The notes: generated by a model from the sequence alone, not told the origin. A DNA stretch of 61,244 bases from Paenibacillus_AB hodogayensis (GCF_039536325.1 NZ_BAAAYO010000016.1:1-61244), one strand, 5' to 3'; shown: positions 44,032 to 53,391, counted from the stretch's first letter. Translations and numbers: made by a program.

Positions 44032-44457
44032 TTACCCCTCCGCTCCGTTCAGGATCAGCCCAAGAAGCTCTCCGAGCCGATCGAACTGCTTTTTATAATA
44101 CAAATAGCCGATCAGACATTCGAACGCCGTACTGTGACGATAATCGAGCACGTCCGCGTTCCGCGGAACGGTGCCTGATTTGGCATTGCGGCCGCGCTTC
44201 ACGATGTCCGACTCCTCGTCGGTCAACAGCGGCAGCAGCTTGTGCAGCGAGGCCGCCTGCGCCTTGGCCGAGACAAATTTGACCGCCTCGCGGTGCAAAT
44301 GGTTCGGCCGGTGATTGGGTTGGGAGATGACGTATTGCCGGACTGCCATCTCGAACACCGCGTCCCCCATATAAGCGAGGACGAGCGGGCTTAGCTGCGC
44401 CGGCTCCTTGGCCGGACTGAAAACGAACAAACGACCATCCATCGCATCCATCGTCAT
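44032..44457 (-). CDS. mrnC: Mini-ribonuclease III
   Basis: 141-aa RNase III catalytic-domain protein without a dsRNA-binding domain, maturing 23S rRNA ends in Bacillus. LAYMGDAVFE carries the catalytic acidic residues; EC(L)IGYLYY is the second motif. ATG overlaps the cysS stop by 4 bp (ATGA). Grouped with rlmB and rae1, all RNA-modifying or RNA-cutting enzymes. Confidence 0.95.
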   Translation of the reverse strand: MTMDAMDGRLFVFSPAKEPAQLSPLVLAYMGDAVFEMAVRQYVISQPNHRPNHLHREAVKFVSAKAQAASLHKLLPLLTDEESDIVKRGRNAKSGTVPRNADVLDYRHSTAFECLIGYLYYKKQFDRLGELLGLILNGAEG

Positions 44458-45851
44458 TTCCGGCGCCAGCGCAAGCCCTGCGGCGTATCCTCAAGCTGGA
44501 TCCCCTTCTCGGTCAGCAGATCGCGAATCTCGTCGGCGCGTGCCCAGTTTTTGCTTTTCCTTGCCTCGGTCCGTTCGACGATCAGCCGCTCGACCTCTTC
44601 ATCCAGCAGTTCCTCCGCCGGTTCGGACAATATGCCCAGCACGTTGTTCCATTCTTCTAGCGTGTCCAACAGAAGCCGGAGCGTATCCGCATTGGCGTCC
44701 GCCGTTTTGAGATAGGTGTTGCTTTCCGAGATCAGATCGAACACGGCCGTCAATGCGTCGGGGGTGTTGAAATCGTCGTCCATTTTCTCGCGGAACTGGC
44801 CTTTGATCCGCCGGACCGCCTCGTATACCCGGCCGTCGATCTCGCCTTGCGGGGCGACCGTGATCCGATGGCGCAGGTTGGCCACACCGTTCTCGATGCG
44901 ATCCAAACCGCCGCCAGCCTGCTCCAGCCCCTCTTCGCTGAAGTTGAGCGGATTGCGGTAATGCGTTGAGAGAAAGAAGAAGCGCAGCGTCTGCGGCTTC
45001 ACCTGCTGAACCAGCTGGTGGACCGTAATGCCGTTTCCGAGCGACTTGGACATTTTCTCGTTGTTGATATGAATATAGCCGTTATGCATCCAGTAATGGG
45101 CCAACGGCTGGCCCGTCATACATTCGGACTGGGCGATCTCGCATTCGTGATGAGGAAATTGCAAGTCGTGCCCGCCGCCGTGAATATCGAGCGTTTCGCC
45201 CAAATATTTGCGCGCCATCGCGGAGCATTCGATATGCCAGCCCGGACGGCCTTCCCCCCAGGGGCTGGGCCAATGGATTTCGCCCGGCTTGGCGCCTTTC
45301 CACAAAACGAAATCTTGCGGATTTTCCTTGCGCTCACCGACCTCCACCCGGATGCCGAACTGCAGCTCGCTCAGGTTCTGATGAGACAGCTTGCCGTATT
45401 CCTCGAACTTTTCCGTCCGGAAATAAACGTCTCCGCCGCTTGCGTAAGCAAAGCCTTTATCGACGAGCGCTTCGATGAACGAAACGATCTCGTCTATATT
45501 TTCCGTCACCCGCGGATTCCGGTCGGCTTTGCGGATGCCGAGAGCTTCGATATCCTCGTGATAAGCGGCGATAAATTTTTCGGCTATTTGCGGCACCGTC
45601 TCCCCGGACTGCTCGGCCTTGCGGATCAGTTTGTCGTCGACATCGGTAAAGTTGACGACATACTGCACCTCGTAACCGCTCATTTCCAAATACCGACGGA
45701 CGATGTCGAAAAAAATCGCCGGTCTGGCATTGCCTATATGAATATAGTCGTATACGGTAGGACCACAAACATACATGTTCACTTTGCCGGGTGTTAACGG
45801 CACGAACGTTTCCTTGCTGCGAGTCATTGTGTTATACACTTTTAGACTCAT
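44454..45851 (-). CDS. cysS: Cysteinyl-tRNA synthetase
   Basis: 465-aa class I synthetase. HIGH-type motif HIGNARP (about 38), KMSKSLGN (about 266), zinc ligands in CGPTVYDY, HIECSAM and HHECE. ATG 45851, with GGAGGG 10 nt upstream, lies inside the end of cysE (20-bp overlap), coupling cysteine synthesis to tRNA-Cys charging. Confidence 0.98.
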   Translation of the reverse strand: MSLKVYNTMTRSKETFVPLTPGKVNMYVCGPTVYDYIHIGNARPAIFFDIVRRYLEMSGYEVQYVVNFTDVDDKLIRKAEQSGETVPQIAEKFIAAYHEDIEALGIRKADRNPRVTENIDEIVSFIEALVDKGFAYASGGDVYFRTEKFEEYGKLSHQNLSELQFGIRVEVGERKENPQDFVLWKGAKPGEIHWPSPWGEGRPGWHIECSAMARKYLGETLDIHGGGHDLQFPHHECEIAQSECMTGQPLAHYWMHNGYIHINNEKMSKSLGNGITVHQLVQQVKPQTLRFFFLSTHYRNPLNFSEEGLEQAGGGLDRIENGVANLRHRITVAPQGEIDGRVYEAVRRIKGQFREKMDDDFNTPDALTAVFDLISESNTYLKTADANADTLRLLLDTLEEWNNVLGILSEPAEELLDEEVERLIVERTEARKSKNWARADEIRDLLTEKGIQLEDTPQGLRWRRK

Positions 45852-46515
45852 ATTGGCCGATCCCTCCATTTGATCTCTGCAGCTCGCCTTGCAGCCGCTC
45901 GACTTCCGCTTTCAGTTCGCGGATTTGTTTGTCCATGCTATTCAGCGTCTCGATTAACGGATCGGGCAGCTTGTCGTTATCCAGCTTGCTCAGGCTGACG
46001 CCATCCCGTTTGACGATGCGCGCCTTGTAGCCGACAACGGTGCTGTTCGGCGGCACTTCGGACAGAACGACTGCGTTGGCTCCAATTTTCGAGTTGTCGC
46101 CGATTCGAAACGAACCTATGATTTTTGCGCCTGACGAAATGAATACATTGTTGCCGATCGTCGGGTGACGCTTCCCTTTCTCTTTACCGTTCCCGCCTAA
46201 AGTGACCCCCTGATACAATACCACATCGTCGCCGATTTCGCATGTTTCTCCGATGACGACACCCATGCCGTGATCGATAAACAACCGTTTGCCGATTCGC
46301 GCGCCCGGATGTATTTCGATGCCGGTCATAAACCGGCTGATCTGCGAGACGATCCTCGCGACAGTCAACCATTTGTGCCGGAATAACCAATGCGCGACCC
46401 GGTGCGCCCATACGGCATGCAGCCCGGAATAAGTGAACACCACCTCGAAGACGCTGCGGGCGGCCGGGTCGTTGTCGAATACGGCCTGAATATCCGATCT
46501 CATGCTGCGGAACAT
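45832..46515 (-). CDS. cysE: Serine O-acetyltransferase
   Basis: 227-aa left-handed beta-helix acetyltransferase making O-acetylserine for cysteine synthesis. FTGIEIHPGARIGKRLFIDH, HGMGVVIGET and GGNGKEKGKRHP hexapeptide repeats, then a coiled C-terminal extension (about 195-215). ATG 46515 has AGGTGAG nearby; 68 upstream codons overlap the T-box leader and were rejected. The order gltX-cysE-cysS is as in B. subtilis. Confidence 0.97.
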   Translation of the reverse strand: MFRSMRSDIQAVFDNDPAARSVFEVVFTYSGLHAVWAHRVAHWLFRHKWLTVARIVSQISRFMTGIEIHPGARIGKRLFIDHGMGVVIGETCEIGDDVVLYQGVTLGGNGKEKGKRHPTIGNNVFISSGAKIIGSFRIGDNSKIGANAVVLSEVPPNSTVVGYKARIVKRDGVSLSKLDNDKLPDPLIETLNSMDKQIRELKAEVERLQGELQRSNGGIGQYESKSV

Positions 46516-46577
46516 GGACTCACCTGCTTTCTTAGCTGAATGTGGCACCCAACTCCCCGATTCCGTCAAAATACAAC

Positions 46578-46899
46578 AAAAAACGCCCCTGCAGCCAAAG
46601 GGGCTGCAGAGACGTGGGTACGCGGTTCCACTCTGCTTGGACGTCTTTCCTTCCGAACGCTTCTGCGCACGGACTGAAAGTTCGTCCCTCTTCATATCCT
46701 TAACGCGGATTAACGGCATAGCCTACCTTGCTCATCGAAGAACAGCTCGGCTATGCGGCTCACGGGCGCATTTCCGTTTCCGGCGGGAATGGGCAACTTG
46801 CAGCCGGCTGCTTCTCGCGCCGATTGCCCTCTCTGTAAAACCTGCCGTGACGTACTTTCCCGATCGATGCCTTTCGCAACTTCTATCCATTTTGAAATT
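46578..46899 (-). ncRNA. Cysteine T-box riboswitch upstream of cysE-cysS
   Basis: Minus strand contains the T-box AGAGTGGAACCGCG (46621-46634), then a terminator CTGCAGCC/GGCTGCAG (46589-46596, 46602-46609) followed by GGGGCGTTTTTTG. Upstream is a typical Stem I with AGTA and AGAGAG elements; the likely specifier is TGC (Cys) in GGAAATGCGCC (46768-46770). Uncharged tRNA-Cys should stabilise the antiterminator and allow cysE-cysS expression. Together with its promoter this fills the 401-bp gap after gltX. Confidence 0.92.
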
Positions 46900-46905
46900 A
46901 AACCA

Positions 46906-46934
46906 AGTATACAATATCAGCCCATGTCTGACAA
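46906..46934 (-). promoter_or_regulatory. Sigma-A promoter of the T-box and cysE-cysS
   Basis: -35 TTGTCA (46929-46934, inside the end of gltX), 17-bp spacer, -10 TATACT (46906-46911). Start expected near 46899. Confidence 0.75.
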
Positions 46935-48383
46935 CAGCTTTCGCAGCCGCTCCACGACGCGGTTTTGCCCAAGCAGCGAGAGCGTCTGGTTCAGATCGCG
47001 TCCGTGCATCTGCCCGGTCAAGGCTACGCGCACCGGCATGAACAGCTGCTTTCCTTTAAAACCGGTTTCCTTCTGTACCGTCTTCAGCATGGCCTGGATC
47101 GCTTCCGGCGTGAATGCCGACGACTCCTCGACCAGGCCGAGAAAACAGCGCAGCACGACCGGTACGTGGCTCTCGGCAAGCAGGGCGCTCCCTTCTTCGT
47201 CGTAGTGCGGTTCCGGTTCGAAAAATACGGTCGTCAGCGGCACGATATCGGCTCCGCAATTCATCTGCTCCTGATAGAGCGCCACCAGCGCCCGCGTCCA
47301 TTCCAGCTGCGCTTCGTCCAACTGCTCCGGCACAAGCCCCGCCTTGCGCAGATGGGGAAGAGCCAGTTCGGCAACACGGTTCGCATCGGCCTTCTTCAAA
47401 TAATAATTGTTCATCCAGCCGAGCTTGTTCGTATCGAACATGGCCGGGCTCTTCGACAACCGGGCCGCATCGAACGCCGCGACCAGCTCGTCGCGCGTAA
47501 ACATTTCGTTCTCGCCCTCCGGCGACCAGCCGAGCAAAGCGATGAAGTTAAACATCGACTCCGGCAAATAGCCGAGATCGTCGTACTGCTCGATGAACTG
47601 AATGATCGATCCGTCCCGCTTGCTCAGCTTCTTCCGCTGCTCATTGACGATCAGCGTCATATGCGCAAACTGCGGCGGCTCCCAGCCCAGCGCTTCGTAA
47701 ATCATCAGCTGGCGCGGCGTGTTGGATATGTGGTCCTCGCCCCGCAGCACGTGGGAGATTTCCATTTTGTAGTCGTCTACGACAACCGCGAAATTATAGG
47801 TGGCAATCCCATCCTTCTTCACAATAACGAAGTCGCCGATGCCATCCGATTCGAACGAGATATCGCCCTTCACCAAGTCTTGAAACGCATACGTCTTGCC
47901 TTCCTCCACGCGGAAGCGGATGCTTGGCACGCGTCCTTCGGCCTCGAAGGCGCTGCGCTGTTCCGCCGTCAAATTCCGGTGCTTGCCGGAATAGCGGGGC
48001 GTCTCGCCGCGGGCGGTTTGCTCTTCGCGCTCGCGCTCGAGTTCTTCCTCCGTACAGTAGCACAAGTAAGCGCGGCCGGACGCGATCAGCTGGTTGGCGT
48101 AATCGCGGTACAGCTCAAGCCGCTCGGTCTGACGGTAAGGGCCGTAAGGGCCGCCTACGTCCACGCTTTCGTCCCAGTCGATCCCCAGCCATTTCAAATA
48201 AGTGAGCTGGTTTTCCACTCCGCCGGGCACATTGCGCTGAATGTCGGTGTCCTCGATCCGGATAATGAATTTGCCGTTATAATGCCGGGCGAACAAATAA
48301 TTGAACAGCGCGGTCCGGGCGTTTCCGATATGCAGATGGCCGGTCGGACTCGGTGCGTAACGAACGCGAATCGGTCTAGTCAT
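46917..48383 (-). CDS. gltX: Glutamyl-tRNA synthetase
   Basis: 488-aa class I synthetase. PSPTGHLHIGNART (HIGH-type) and KLSKRDG (KMSKS-type). As in Bacillus it probably charges both tRNA-Glu and tRNA-Gln, if GatCAB is present. Two ATGs are close together; the one at 48383 is 7 nt from AGGGGAG, the upstream one only 1 nt, so 48383 is preferred. Confidence 0.97.
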   Translation of the reverse strand: MTRPIRVRYAPSPTGHLHIGNARTALFNYLFARHYNGKFIIRIEDTDIQRNVPGGVENQLTYLKWLGIDWDESVDVGGPYGPYRQTERLELYRDYANQLIASGRAYLCYCTEEELEREREEQTARGETPRYSGKHRNLTAEQRSAFEAEGRVPSIRFRVEEGKTYAFQDLVKGDISFESDGIGDFVIVKKDGIATYNFAVVVDDYKMEISHVLRGEDHISNTPRQLMIYEALGWEPPQFAHMTLIVNEQRKKLSKRDGSIIQFIEQYDDLGYLPESMFNFIALLGWSPEGENEMFTRDELVAAFDAARLSKSPAMFDTNKLGWMNNYYLKKADANRVAELALPHLRKAGLVPEQLDEAQLEWTRALVALYQEQMNCGADIVPLTTVFFEPEPHYDEEGSALLAESHVPVVLRCFLGLVEESSAFTPEAIQAMLKTVQKETGFKGKQLFMPVRVALTGQMHGRDLNQTLSLLGQNRVVERLRKLLSDMG

Positions 48384-48416
48384 TGCCATGCTCCCCTTGT
48401 GTCAGCTTTCCAACGA

Positions 48417-48899
48417 TCATAGCACAACTTTCTGCAAACAAACAACCGATTGGGCGGCGATTCCCTCGCCCCTCCCGGTAAAGCCTAGCTGCTCGGTCGT
48501 CGTCGCCTTGACGTTTACTTGCGCCACGTCCGCTCCCAGCACGTTAGCGATCAACTCCGCCATCTGCGGAATGTATGGCGCCATCTTCGGCTTCTGGGCG
48601 ATAATCGTGGAATCGATATTGCCGAGCTTATAGCCCATCCGTTTGGCGATCTGCCATACTTGCTCCAACAGTTTAACGCTGTCGGCATCTTTATAAGCCG
48701 CGTCCGTATCCGGAAAATGCTTGCCGATATCGCCTTGGCCGAGCGCGCCGAGAATGGCGTCGCTGATCGCATGCAGCAGCACGTCGGCGTCGGAATGCCC
48801 GAGCAGTCCTTTCTCGTACGGAATGGTTACCCCTCCAATGATGCAAGGACGACCCTCCACCAGCTGATGCACGTCAAAGCCTTGTCCGACTCGAATCAT
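48417..48899 (-). CDS. ispF: 2-C-methyl-D-erythritol 2,4-cyclodiphosphate synthase
   Basis: 160-aa MEP-pathway enzyme forming MEcPP. GFDVHQL and GHSDADVLLHAISDAILGAL give the metal ligands; KATTTEQLGFTGRGEGIAAQ is C-terminal. ATG overlaps the ispD stop by 4 bp. Confidence 0.98.
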   Translation of the reverse strand: MIRVGQGFDVHQLVEGRPCIIGGVTIPYEKGLLGHSDADVLLHAISDAILGALGQGDIGKHFPDTDAAYKDADSVKLLEQVWQIAKRMGYKLGNIDSTIIAQKPKMAPYIPQMAELIANVLGADVAQVNVKATTTEQLGFTGRGEGIAAQSVVCLQKVVL

Positions 48900-49618
48900 G
48901 AGCGCTCCCCCTTTTCCCCTTGCCCTTGCTGCTGCTCCTGCTCCAACAGCCGTTCCGCCCACAGCAAGTCGTCCGGGGTCGTAATCTTGATATTGGTGTA
49001 GTCCCCTTCCACTACATAAACCGAATGGCCGATCCGTTCCACCAGCATGGCGTCGTCGGTACCACAGAAGCCGTCCTGCGCGGCCTTGTCATGCGCCTGA
49101 CGCAATAGTCCAAGCCGAAAAGCTTGTGGGGTTTGCACCGCCCACAAGCTATTGCGCTCCGGCGTCGAATCGATCATGCCGGAAGGGTCGACCACTTTAA
49201 TCGTATCCTTGACCGGTACGGCCAGAACCGCTCCCCCGGCTTCATATGCTTTATCCAGGCATTCCGCCGTCTTGGCTTCCGTGACGAACGGACGAACGCC
49301 GTCGTGTACCGCCACGACATCCAATCCTTCCGGCAGCCGCTCGAGACCGATGCGCACCGACTGTTGACGCTCCGCGCCGCCCGCGGCAACCGCGACCACC
49401 TTGGTCAGCCCGTATTGCTCTACGTAGGTGACGCAGCGACCGATATCTTCGCTTCCCGTGACCAGCACGATCGCTTCGATCTGAGGCATCTGCTGGAATC
49501 GCTCCAACGTATGCACGAGGATCGGTTTGCCTTGCAAGTGCAAGTATTGTTTGCTTTCGGACGAACCCATCCGGCTTCCCTTGCCCGCCGCCACGATGAC
49601 CGCGCCGTTTCTTTTCAT
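48896..49618 (-). CDS. ispD: 2-C-methyl-D-erythritol 4-phosphate cytidylyltransferase
   Basis: 240-aa CTP-dependent enzyme of the MEP isoprenoid pathway. AAGKGSRMGSSESKQYLHL binds CTP; VHDGVRPFVT and AVQTPQAFR are conserved. GAAGAGG site before ATG. A Gln/Glu-rich C-terminal tail (LLEQEQQQGQGEKGERS) is a minor oddity. Confidence 0.97.
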   Translation of the reverse strand: MKRNGAVIVAAGKGSRMGSSESKQYLHLQGKPILVHTLERFQQMPQIEAIVLVTGSEDIGRCVTYVEQYGLTKVVAVAAGGAERQQSVRIGLERLPEGLDVVAVHDGVRPFVTEAKTAECLDKAYEAGGAVLAVPVKDTIKVVDPSGMIDSTPERNSLWAVQTPQAFRLGLLRQAHDKAAQDGFCGTDDAMLVERIGHSVYVVEGDYTNIKITTPDDLLWAERLLEQEQQQGQGEKGERS

Positions 49619-49675
49619 TGCCTCTTCCCTGCCCCACTGTATTGACGATGATAGACACTCTCTATCATAATCGTT

Positions 49676-50761
49676 TTACTGCGCTTTTTCCAACAGTTTC
49701 GGCTTGGCGAAGATCATCCGTCCTGCGGACGTCTGCAGCACGCTCGTGACCAGCACTTCGATCGTGGCGCCGATATACTCCCTGCCGCCTTCCACGACGA
49801 TCATCGTTCCGTCGTCCAGGTAGGCGACGCCTTGACCGTGCTCCTTGCCGTCCTTGATTACCTGCACGAGGATTTCTTCGCCCGGCAGCACGACCGGCTT
49901 GACCGCATTGGCCAAATCGTTGATGTTGAGCACCGATACGCCCTGCAGCTCGCAAACTTTGTTCAGGTTAAAATCGTTCGTGATCACTTTGCCCTGCAAA
50001 GCTTTGGCCAATCGGACCAGCTTGCTGTCCACCTCGGAAATTTCCTCGAAATCGCCTTCGTAAATCAATACTTTGACGTCGAGCTCCTTCTGGATTTTAT
50101 TCAAAATATCCAGACCGCGGCGTCCGCGATTGCGCTTCAGCAAATCCGACGAATCGGCGATATGCTGCAGCTCCTCCAGCACGAATTCGGGAATAACGAG
50201 CGTTCCTTCAATAAAGCCGGTTTTGCAAATATCGGCGATACGTCCGTCAATAATAACGCTGGTGTCCAAAATTTTATGCTCGTCCTTCTGCGGTCCTGCC
50301 TTTTTCTTATCCACAAAGCCGGATGTTATCGCGGAAAGCAAATCTTCCCGCTTCTGGTAGCCGATCCGGAAGCCGCATATTCCCAAAAGAGCCGTACTGG
50401 CGTACATCAGCGCCGTTCCGAGAGAACCCGCTCTCCCCAAAGCCGGCATCAGCAGAGCAGAGATGGTCAATCCGACGATCAGCCCGCCCACACCCGAGAT
50501 CAAATCGAGAATAGGCGTCTTGACGACACGGTCCTCCCACGTCCGAAGCCGGTTCGCTCCGTACCCGAACAGCCAAACGGCCGCTCCATAGAACACCAAG
50601 GCTCCGCACCCGGTTGCCCAATATGTATATCCTGCGATGTGCTTGATTCCGGTCAAGGGCCCTGCTATGCTTAACAAAAATTGCTCGAACGCTCCACTCC
50701 AACGGTATCCGACCAAACCTCCCGCCAAAGCCAGCAATAACGGAAGTTGACGCTTTGCCAT
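49676..50761 (-). CDS. Membrane-anchored PIN-TRAM domain protein (YacL family)
   Basis: 361 aa. Four hydrophobic segments (about 6-150), a PIN nuclease-like domain (about 168-285; LDTSVIIDGRIADI and ITNDFNLNKV carry acidic residues) and a C-terminal TRAM RNA-binding domain (GEEILVQVIKDGKEHGQGVA). It is a conserved Bacillales protein between disA/pssA and ispD with no established substrate. ATG 50761 is 7 nt from GGAGGTG. Confidence 0.88.
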   Translation of the reverse strand: MAKRQLPLLLALAGGLVGYRWSGAFEQFLLSIAGPLTGIKHIAGYTYWATGCGALVFYGAAVWLFGYGANRLRTWEDRVVKTPILDLISGVGGLIVGLTISALLMPALGRAGSLGTALMYASTALLGICGFRIGYQKREDLLSAITSGFVDKKKAGPQKDEHKILDTSVIIDGRIADICKTGFIEGTLVIPEFVLEELQHIADSSDLLKRNRGRRGLDILNKIQKELDVKVLIYEGDFEEISEVDSKLVRLAKALQGKVITNDFNLNKVCELQGVSVLNINDLANAVKPVVLPGEEILVQVIKDGKEHGQGVAYLDDGTMIVVEGGREYIGATIEVLVTSVLQTSAGRMIFAKPKLLEKAQ

Positions 50762-50861
50762 CAATGTTCACCTCCAACCCTATTTATTGTTTAATTCCCA
50801 TTACCAATTATGAACCAATTTGTCCGCACCTAATCCGGGCGCGCAAACTTTTTCCGGTAAA

Positions 50862-50890
50862 TTGAACTTTGCCGTAGATTCTTTTATAAT
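50862..50890 (+). promoter_or_regulatory. Sigma-A promoter of the small Cys-motif protein gene
   Basis: -35 TTGAAC (50862-50867), 17-bp spacer, consensus -10 TATAAT (50885-50890), giving a leader of about 30 nt. Confidence 0.75.
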
Positions 50891-50928
50891 GAACCGTAGT
50901 GAGATTATGGAAACTCGGGGTGAATGGA

Positions 50929-51324
50929 ATGAGCGGCTTAACCTTAAAGCAGTTTCAAGAGCAAGTTTCCGATTTGCTACTCCGTCACCGAAGTTTGCTT
51001 GACGTCTTATCCAAGGCGCAGCAATCCAACGCCTCCGTCAACCGCAGCGTCATCAAGTCGGTCACCGAATGCGGCTGCATTTCGCTACAAGCGAATAAAC
51101 AGCCCTATCCCGACAACGTCACGCTGGAAGAAGCCAAATCCTTGATTCAGACTCATGTGAACGGGACGCTATGCGAAAATTGCGTAGACGCCATTACCGT
51201 TCAGATAGGCAAACATTTGTTCTATTTGTCCGCCATGTGCAATTTGCTCGATCTGGATCTTGACGATATCCTGTCCAAAGAATCGCAGAAATGCTCCACG
51301 CTCGGCTTGTTCAACTTGTCGTAG
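50929..51324 (+). CDS. Conserved Firmicutes protein with CGC and CENC motifs
   Basis: 131 aa, soluble, mostly helical. The N-terminal part (LTLKQFQEQVSDLLLRHRS) and two cysteine motifs, ECGC (about 50) and LCENC (about 84), resemble a conserved family in Bacillales that I recall annotated as DUF1573; that label is uncertain. A Cys pair plus CxxC could bind metal. ATG 50929 follows GGGGTGA; a longer upstream frame was rejected. It is transcribed alone, against its neighbours, from a good promoter. Confidence 0.75.
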   Translation: MSGLTLKQFQEQVSDLLLRHRSLLDVLSKAQQSNASVNRSVIKSVTECGCISLQANKQPYPDNVTLEEAKSLIQTHVNGTLCENCVDAITVQIGKHLFYLSAMCNLLDLDLDDILSKESQKCSTLGLFNLS

Positions 51325-51343
51325 AACGTTTTGCGGGTATGAA

Positions 51344-51386
51344 AAAAAGCATTTATTTTCTGAAATTCAGAAAATAAATGCTTTTT
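51344..51386. terminator. Bidirectional terminator, 19-bp perfect stem
   Basis: Arms 51344-51362 and 51368-51386 are perfectly complementary around AAATT, with A and T tracts at the ends so that both the plus-strand small gene and minus-strand pssA get a U tract. Confidence 0.93.
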
Positions 51387-51415
51387 ATTTTCGTGCCGTT
51401 ATGTTCGACAATTCG

Positions 51416-52174
51416 TCATCCGTGCGTTTCGCTTTTGGTCGGCTCGTCGATCGTATTCATACGTTTTCTCCGCCGGAATAAACGTCTAGCGTTTTTTTTT
51501 AGGCCGTTCAAACCATACAACGCGTAAATAAGCAGAGGGATAAAAATCAGCTTGGATAACAGGCCGGGATAAATGACGGCCAGCGTTACCGCGCCAGCGA
51601 CGATGATCGGCGTTACCCACAAGGCTGTCTTGGGAATGCCGACTTTTTTGAAATTCGGGTATTTGACCGTACTGACCATCAAGAACGACAATACGATCGT
51701 ACTGGCCAGAAGGATAGCCGAAGGAATTTCTTTATGGAACAAAGCGAGCGTGCTCAGCACGCTGCCGGCAGCCGGAATCGGGAGACCGATAAAAAATCCA
51801 GGCGTCCCGGCAACCACGTTGAAGCGGGCCAGCCGCAAGGCGCCGCAGATCGGAAAAATAGCCGTAACGACCCAAGCCAGAGCGGATGCCTCCATGCTCT
51901 GGAACGCCACCACATACATAATAAAAGCCGGTGCAACGCCGAACGAGATCACGTCGGATAACGAATCCAGCTCTTTGCCGAATTCGCTTTGCGCGTTCAA
52001 GGCTCTTGCCACACGGCCATCCAGCCCGTCCAGCAGCATCGCCACAATGACGAAGATCGCTGCCAGCTCGGCATTTTTATTATCGGCACCGGAATTAAAC
52101 GCCAAAATAATCGCTATAATCCCCAGAAACAGATTACCTACCGTAAACATGCTGGGAATTGAATTTCTGATCAT
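51416..52174 (-). CDS. pssA: CDP-diacylglycerol-serine O-phosphatidyltransferase
   Basis: 252-aa membrane enzyme making phosphatidylserine, precursor of phosphatidylethanolamine. CDP-alcohol phosphotransferase motif DGLDGRVARALNAQSEFGKE with LDSLSD after it (D-G-x2-A-R-x8-G-x3-D-x3-D, about residues 49-75). About six to eight membrane helices and a basic C-terminus. ATG 52174, with GAGGTGG 8 nt upstream, preferred to GTG 52186. Confidence 0.95.
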   Translation of the reverse strand: MIRNSIPSMFTVGNLFLGIIAIILAFNSGADNKNAELAAIFVIVAMLLDGLDGRVARALNAQSEFGKELDSLSDVISFGVAPAFIMYVVAFQSMEASALAWVVTAIFPICGALRLARFNVVAGTPGFFIGLPIPAAGSVLSTLALFHKEIPSAILLASTIVLSFLMVSTVKYPNFKKVGIPKTALWVTPIIVAGAVTLAVIYPGLLSKLIFIPLLIYALYGLNGLKKNARRLFRRRKRMNTIDEPTKSETHG

Positions 52175-52273
52175 GAAAGGCTCCACCTCTACCCTATACT
52201 ATGCCCCAAAACCGCGCAAAGCAACCTAAGCGCCCATGAGTAATGCGAACCTATCTTCTGATTGTAGGTCAAC

Positions 52274-53350
52274 TCATATATGTCTGTCAATGAACAATTG
52301 TTCCTTGATCCGCTTGAGCCCGTCCTTGATTGCGCGGGCGCGGACTTCTCCGATCCCGTCCACTTCGTCCAATTCTTCGAACGTCGCCATAACGATATGC
52401 GGCAGCCGCTCGAACCGTTCCACGAGGTTATGCACGATTACGCCAGGCAAGCGCGGCAGCTTATGCAGCAATCGATAACCGCGCGGGGAGACCGGCTCCT
52501 CGAGCATCGTGTTCGTATGCGGATAACCGAGCATGCGCACGATATGCTGCGGGTCCAGCAGTTCTTCGGCATTGAGTTTTTTTAAGCCGACGGCGATTTC
52601 CTTAAGCTTCTCGTCCTGGCAGTCGCGGCAGTAGTCCTTGATGAGCAGCACCGCCTCCTGCTCCAGATTGCCGACAAGCTCCTCCAGCTGCATGCTGATA
52701 AGACGGCCTTCGGTGCCCAATTCGATAATGTAGCGTTTGATTTCCGCCTTGACGCGCAGCGCCATTTCCAGCCGCTGAATGACCCCGGTCACTTCGTACA
52801 AAGTGACCAGCTCCTCGAATTCCGCCGCGCCCAGATTGGTCAGCGACTGGTCCAGCACCGCGCGGTATTTTTCCAGCGTCTGAATCGCCTGATTCGCCTT
52901 GGTCAAGATAACGCCGATATCTTTAAGCGCATAGCGCAAATTGCCCTGATACACCGTAATAATATTCCGGCGCTGGGAGATCGATACGACAAGCTTGCCG
53001 GTCTGCTTGGCTACCCGCTCCGCGGTCCGGTGGCGAATCCCCGTCTCAATGGACGAAATCGACGAATGGGGGATTAACTGCGTGTTAGCATACAAAATTC
53101 GTTTCAGATCCTCGCTCAAGATGATAGCTCCGTCCATCTTGGCGAGCTCGTACAAATAATTCGGCGAAAAATCGCAGTTGATGGAAAACCCTCCATCGAC
53201 GATTTCCATCACGCCCGGACTGTAGCCGACGACAATTAGTGCGCCGGTTTTGGCCCGCAGCACGTTTTCCAGCCCCTCGCGAAAAGGAGTTCCGGGAGCG
53301 ACCAACTGCAATATTTGCGTCATGACGTCCCGCTTCGTGTCGTCCTTCAT
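52274..53350 (-). CDS. disA: DNA-integrity scanning diadenylate cyclase DisA
   Basis: 358 aa. N-terminal DAC domain with DGAIILSEDLKRILYANTQL and GIRHRTAERVAKQTG (the DGA and RHR active-site motifs), a helical linker, and a C-terminal HhH DNA-binding domain (EELDEVDGIGEVRARAIKDG). Makes c-di-AMP and halts sporulation on DNA damage. ATG 53350 and the adjoining GTG 53353 are both possible; AAGGAGG is 8 nt from the GTG. Confidence 0.97.
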   Translation of the reverse strand: MKDDTKRDVMTQILQLVAPGTPFREGLENVLRAKTGALIVVGYSPGVMEIVDGGFSINCDFSPNYLYELAKMDGAIILSEDLKRILYANTQLIPHSSISSIETGIRHRTAERVAKQTGKLVVSISQRRNIITVYQGNLRYALKDIGVILTKANQAIQTLEKYRAVLDQSLTNLGAAEFEELVTLYEVTGVIQRLEMALRVKAEIKRYIIELGTEGRLISMQLEELVGNLEQEAVLLIKDYCRDCQDEKLKEIAVGLKKLNAEELLDPQHIVRMLGYPHTNTMLEEPVSPRGYRLLHKLPRLPGVIVHNLVERFERLPHIVMATFEELDEVDGIGEVRARAIKDGLKRIKEQLFIDRHI

Positions 53351-53391
53351 CACGTCTATGTCCTCCTTCGTGCTTCGCTCGTTCCCTAAGG

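Noticed and set aside
52196..52224. TTGCTT-17-TAGTAT as a pssA promoter
   Set aside because: The predicted transcription start would fall on the ribosome site, leaving no usable leader.
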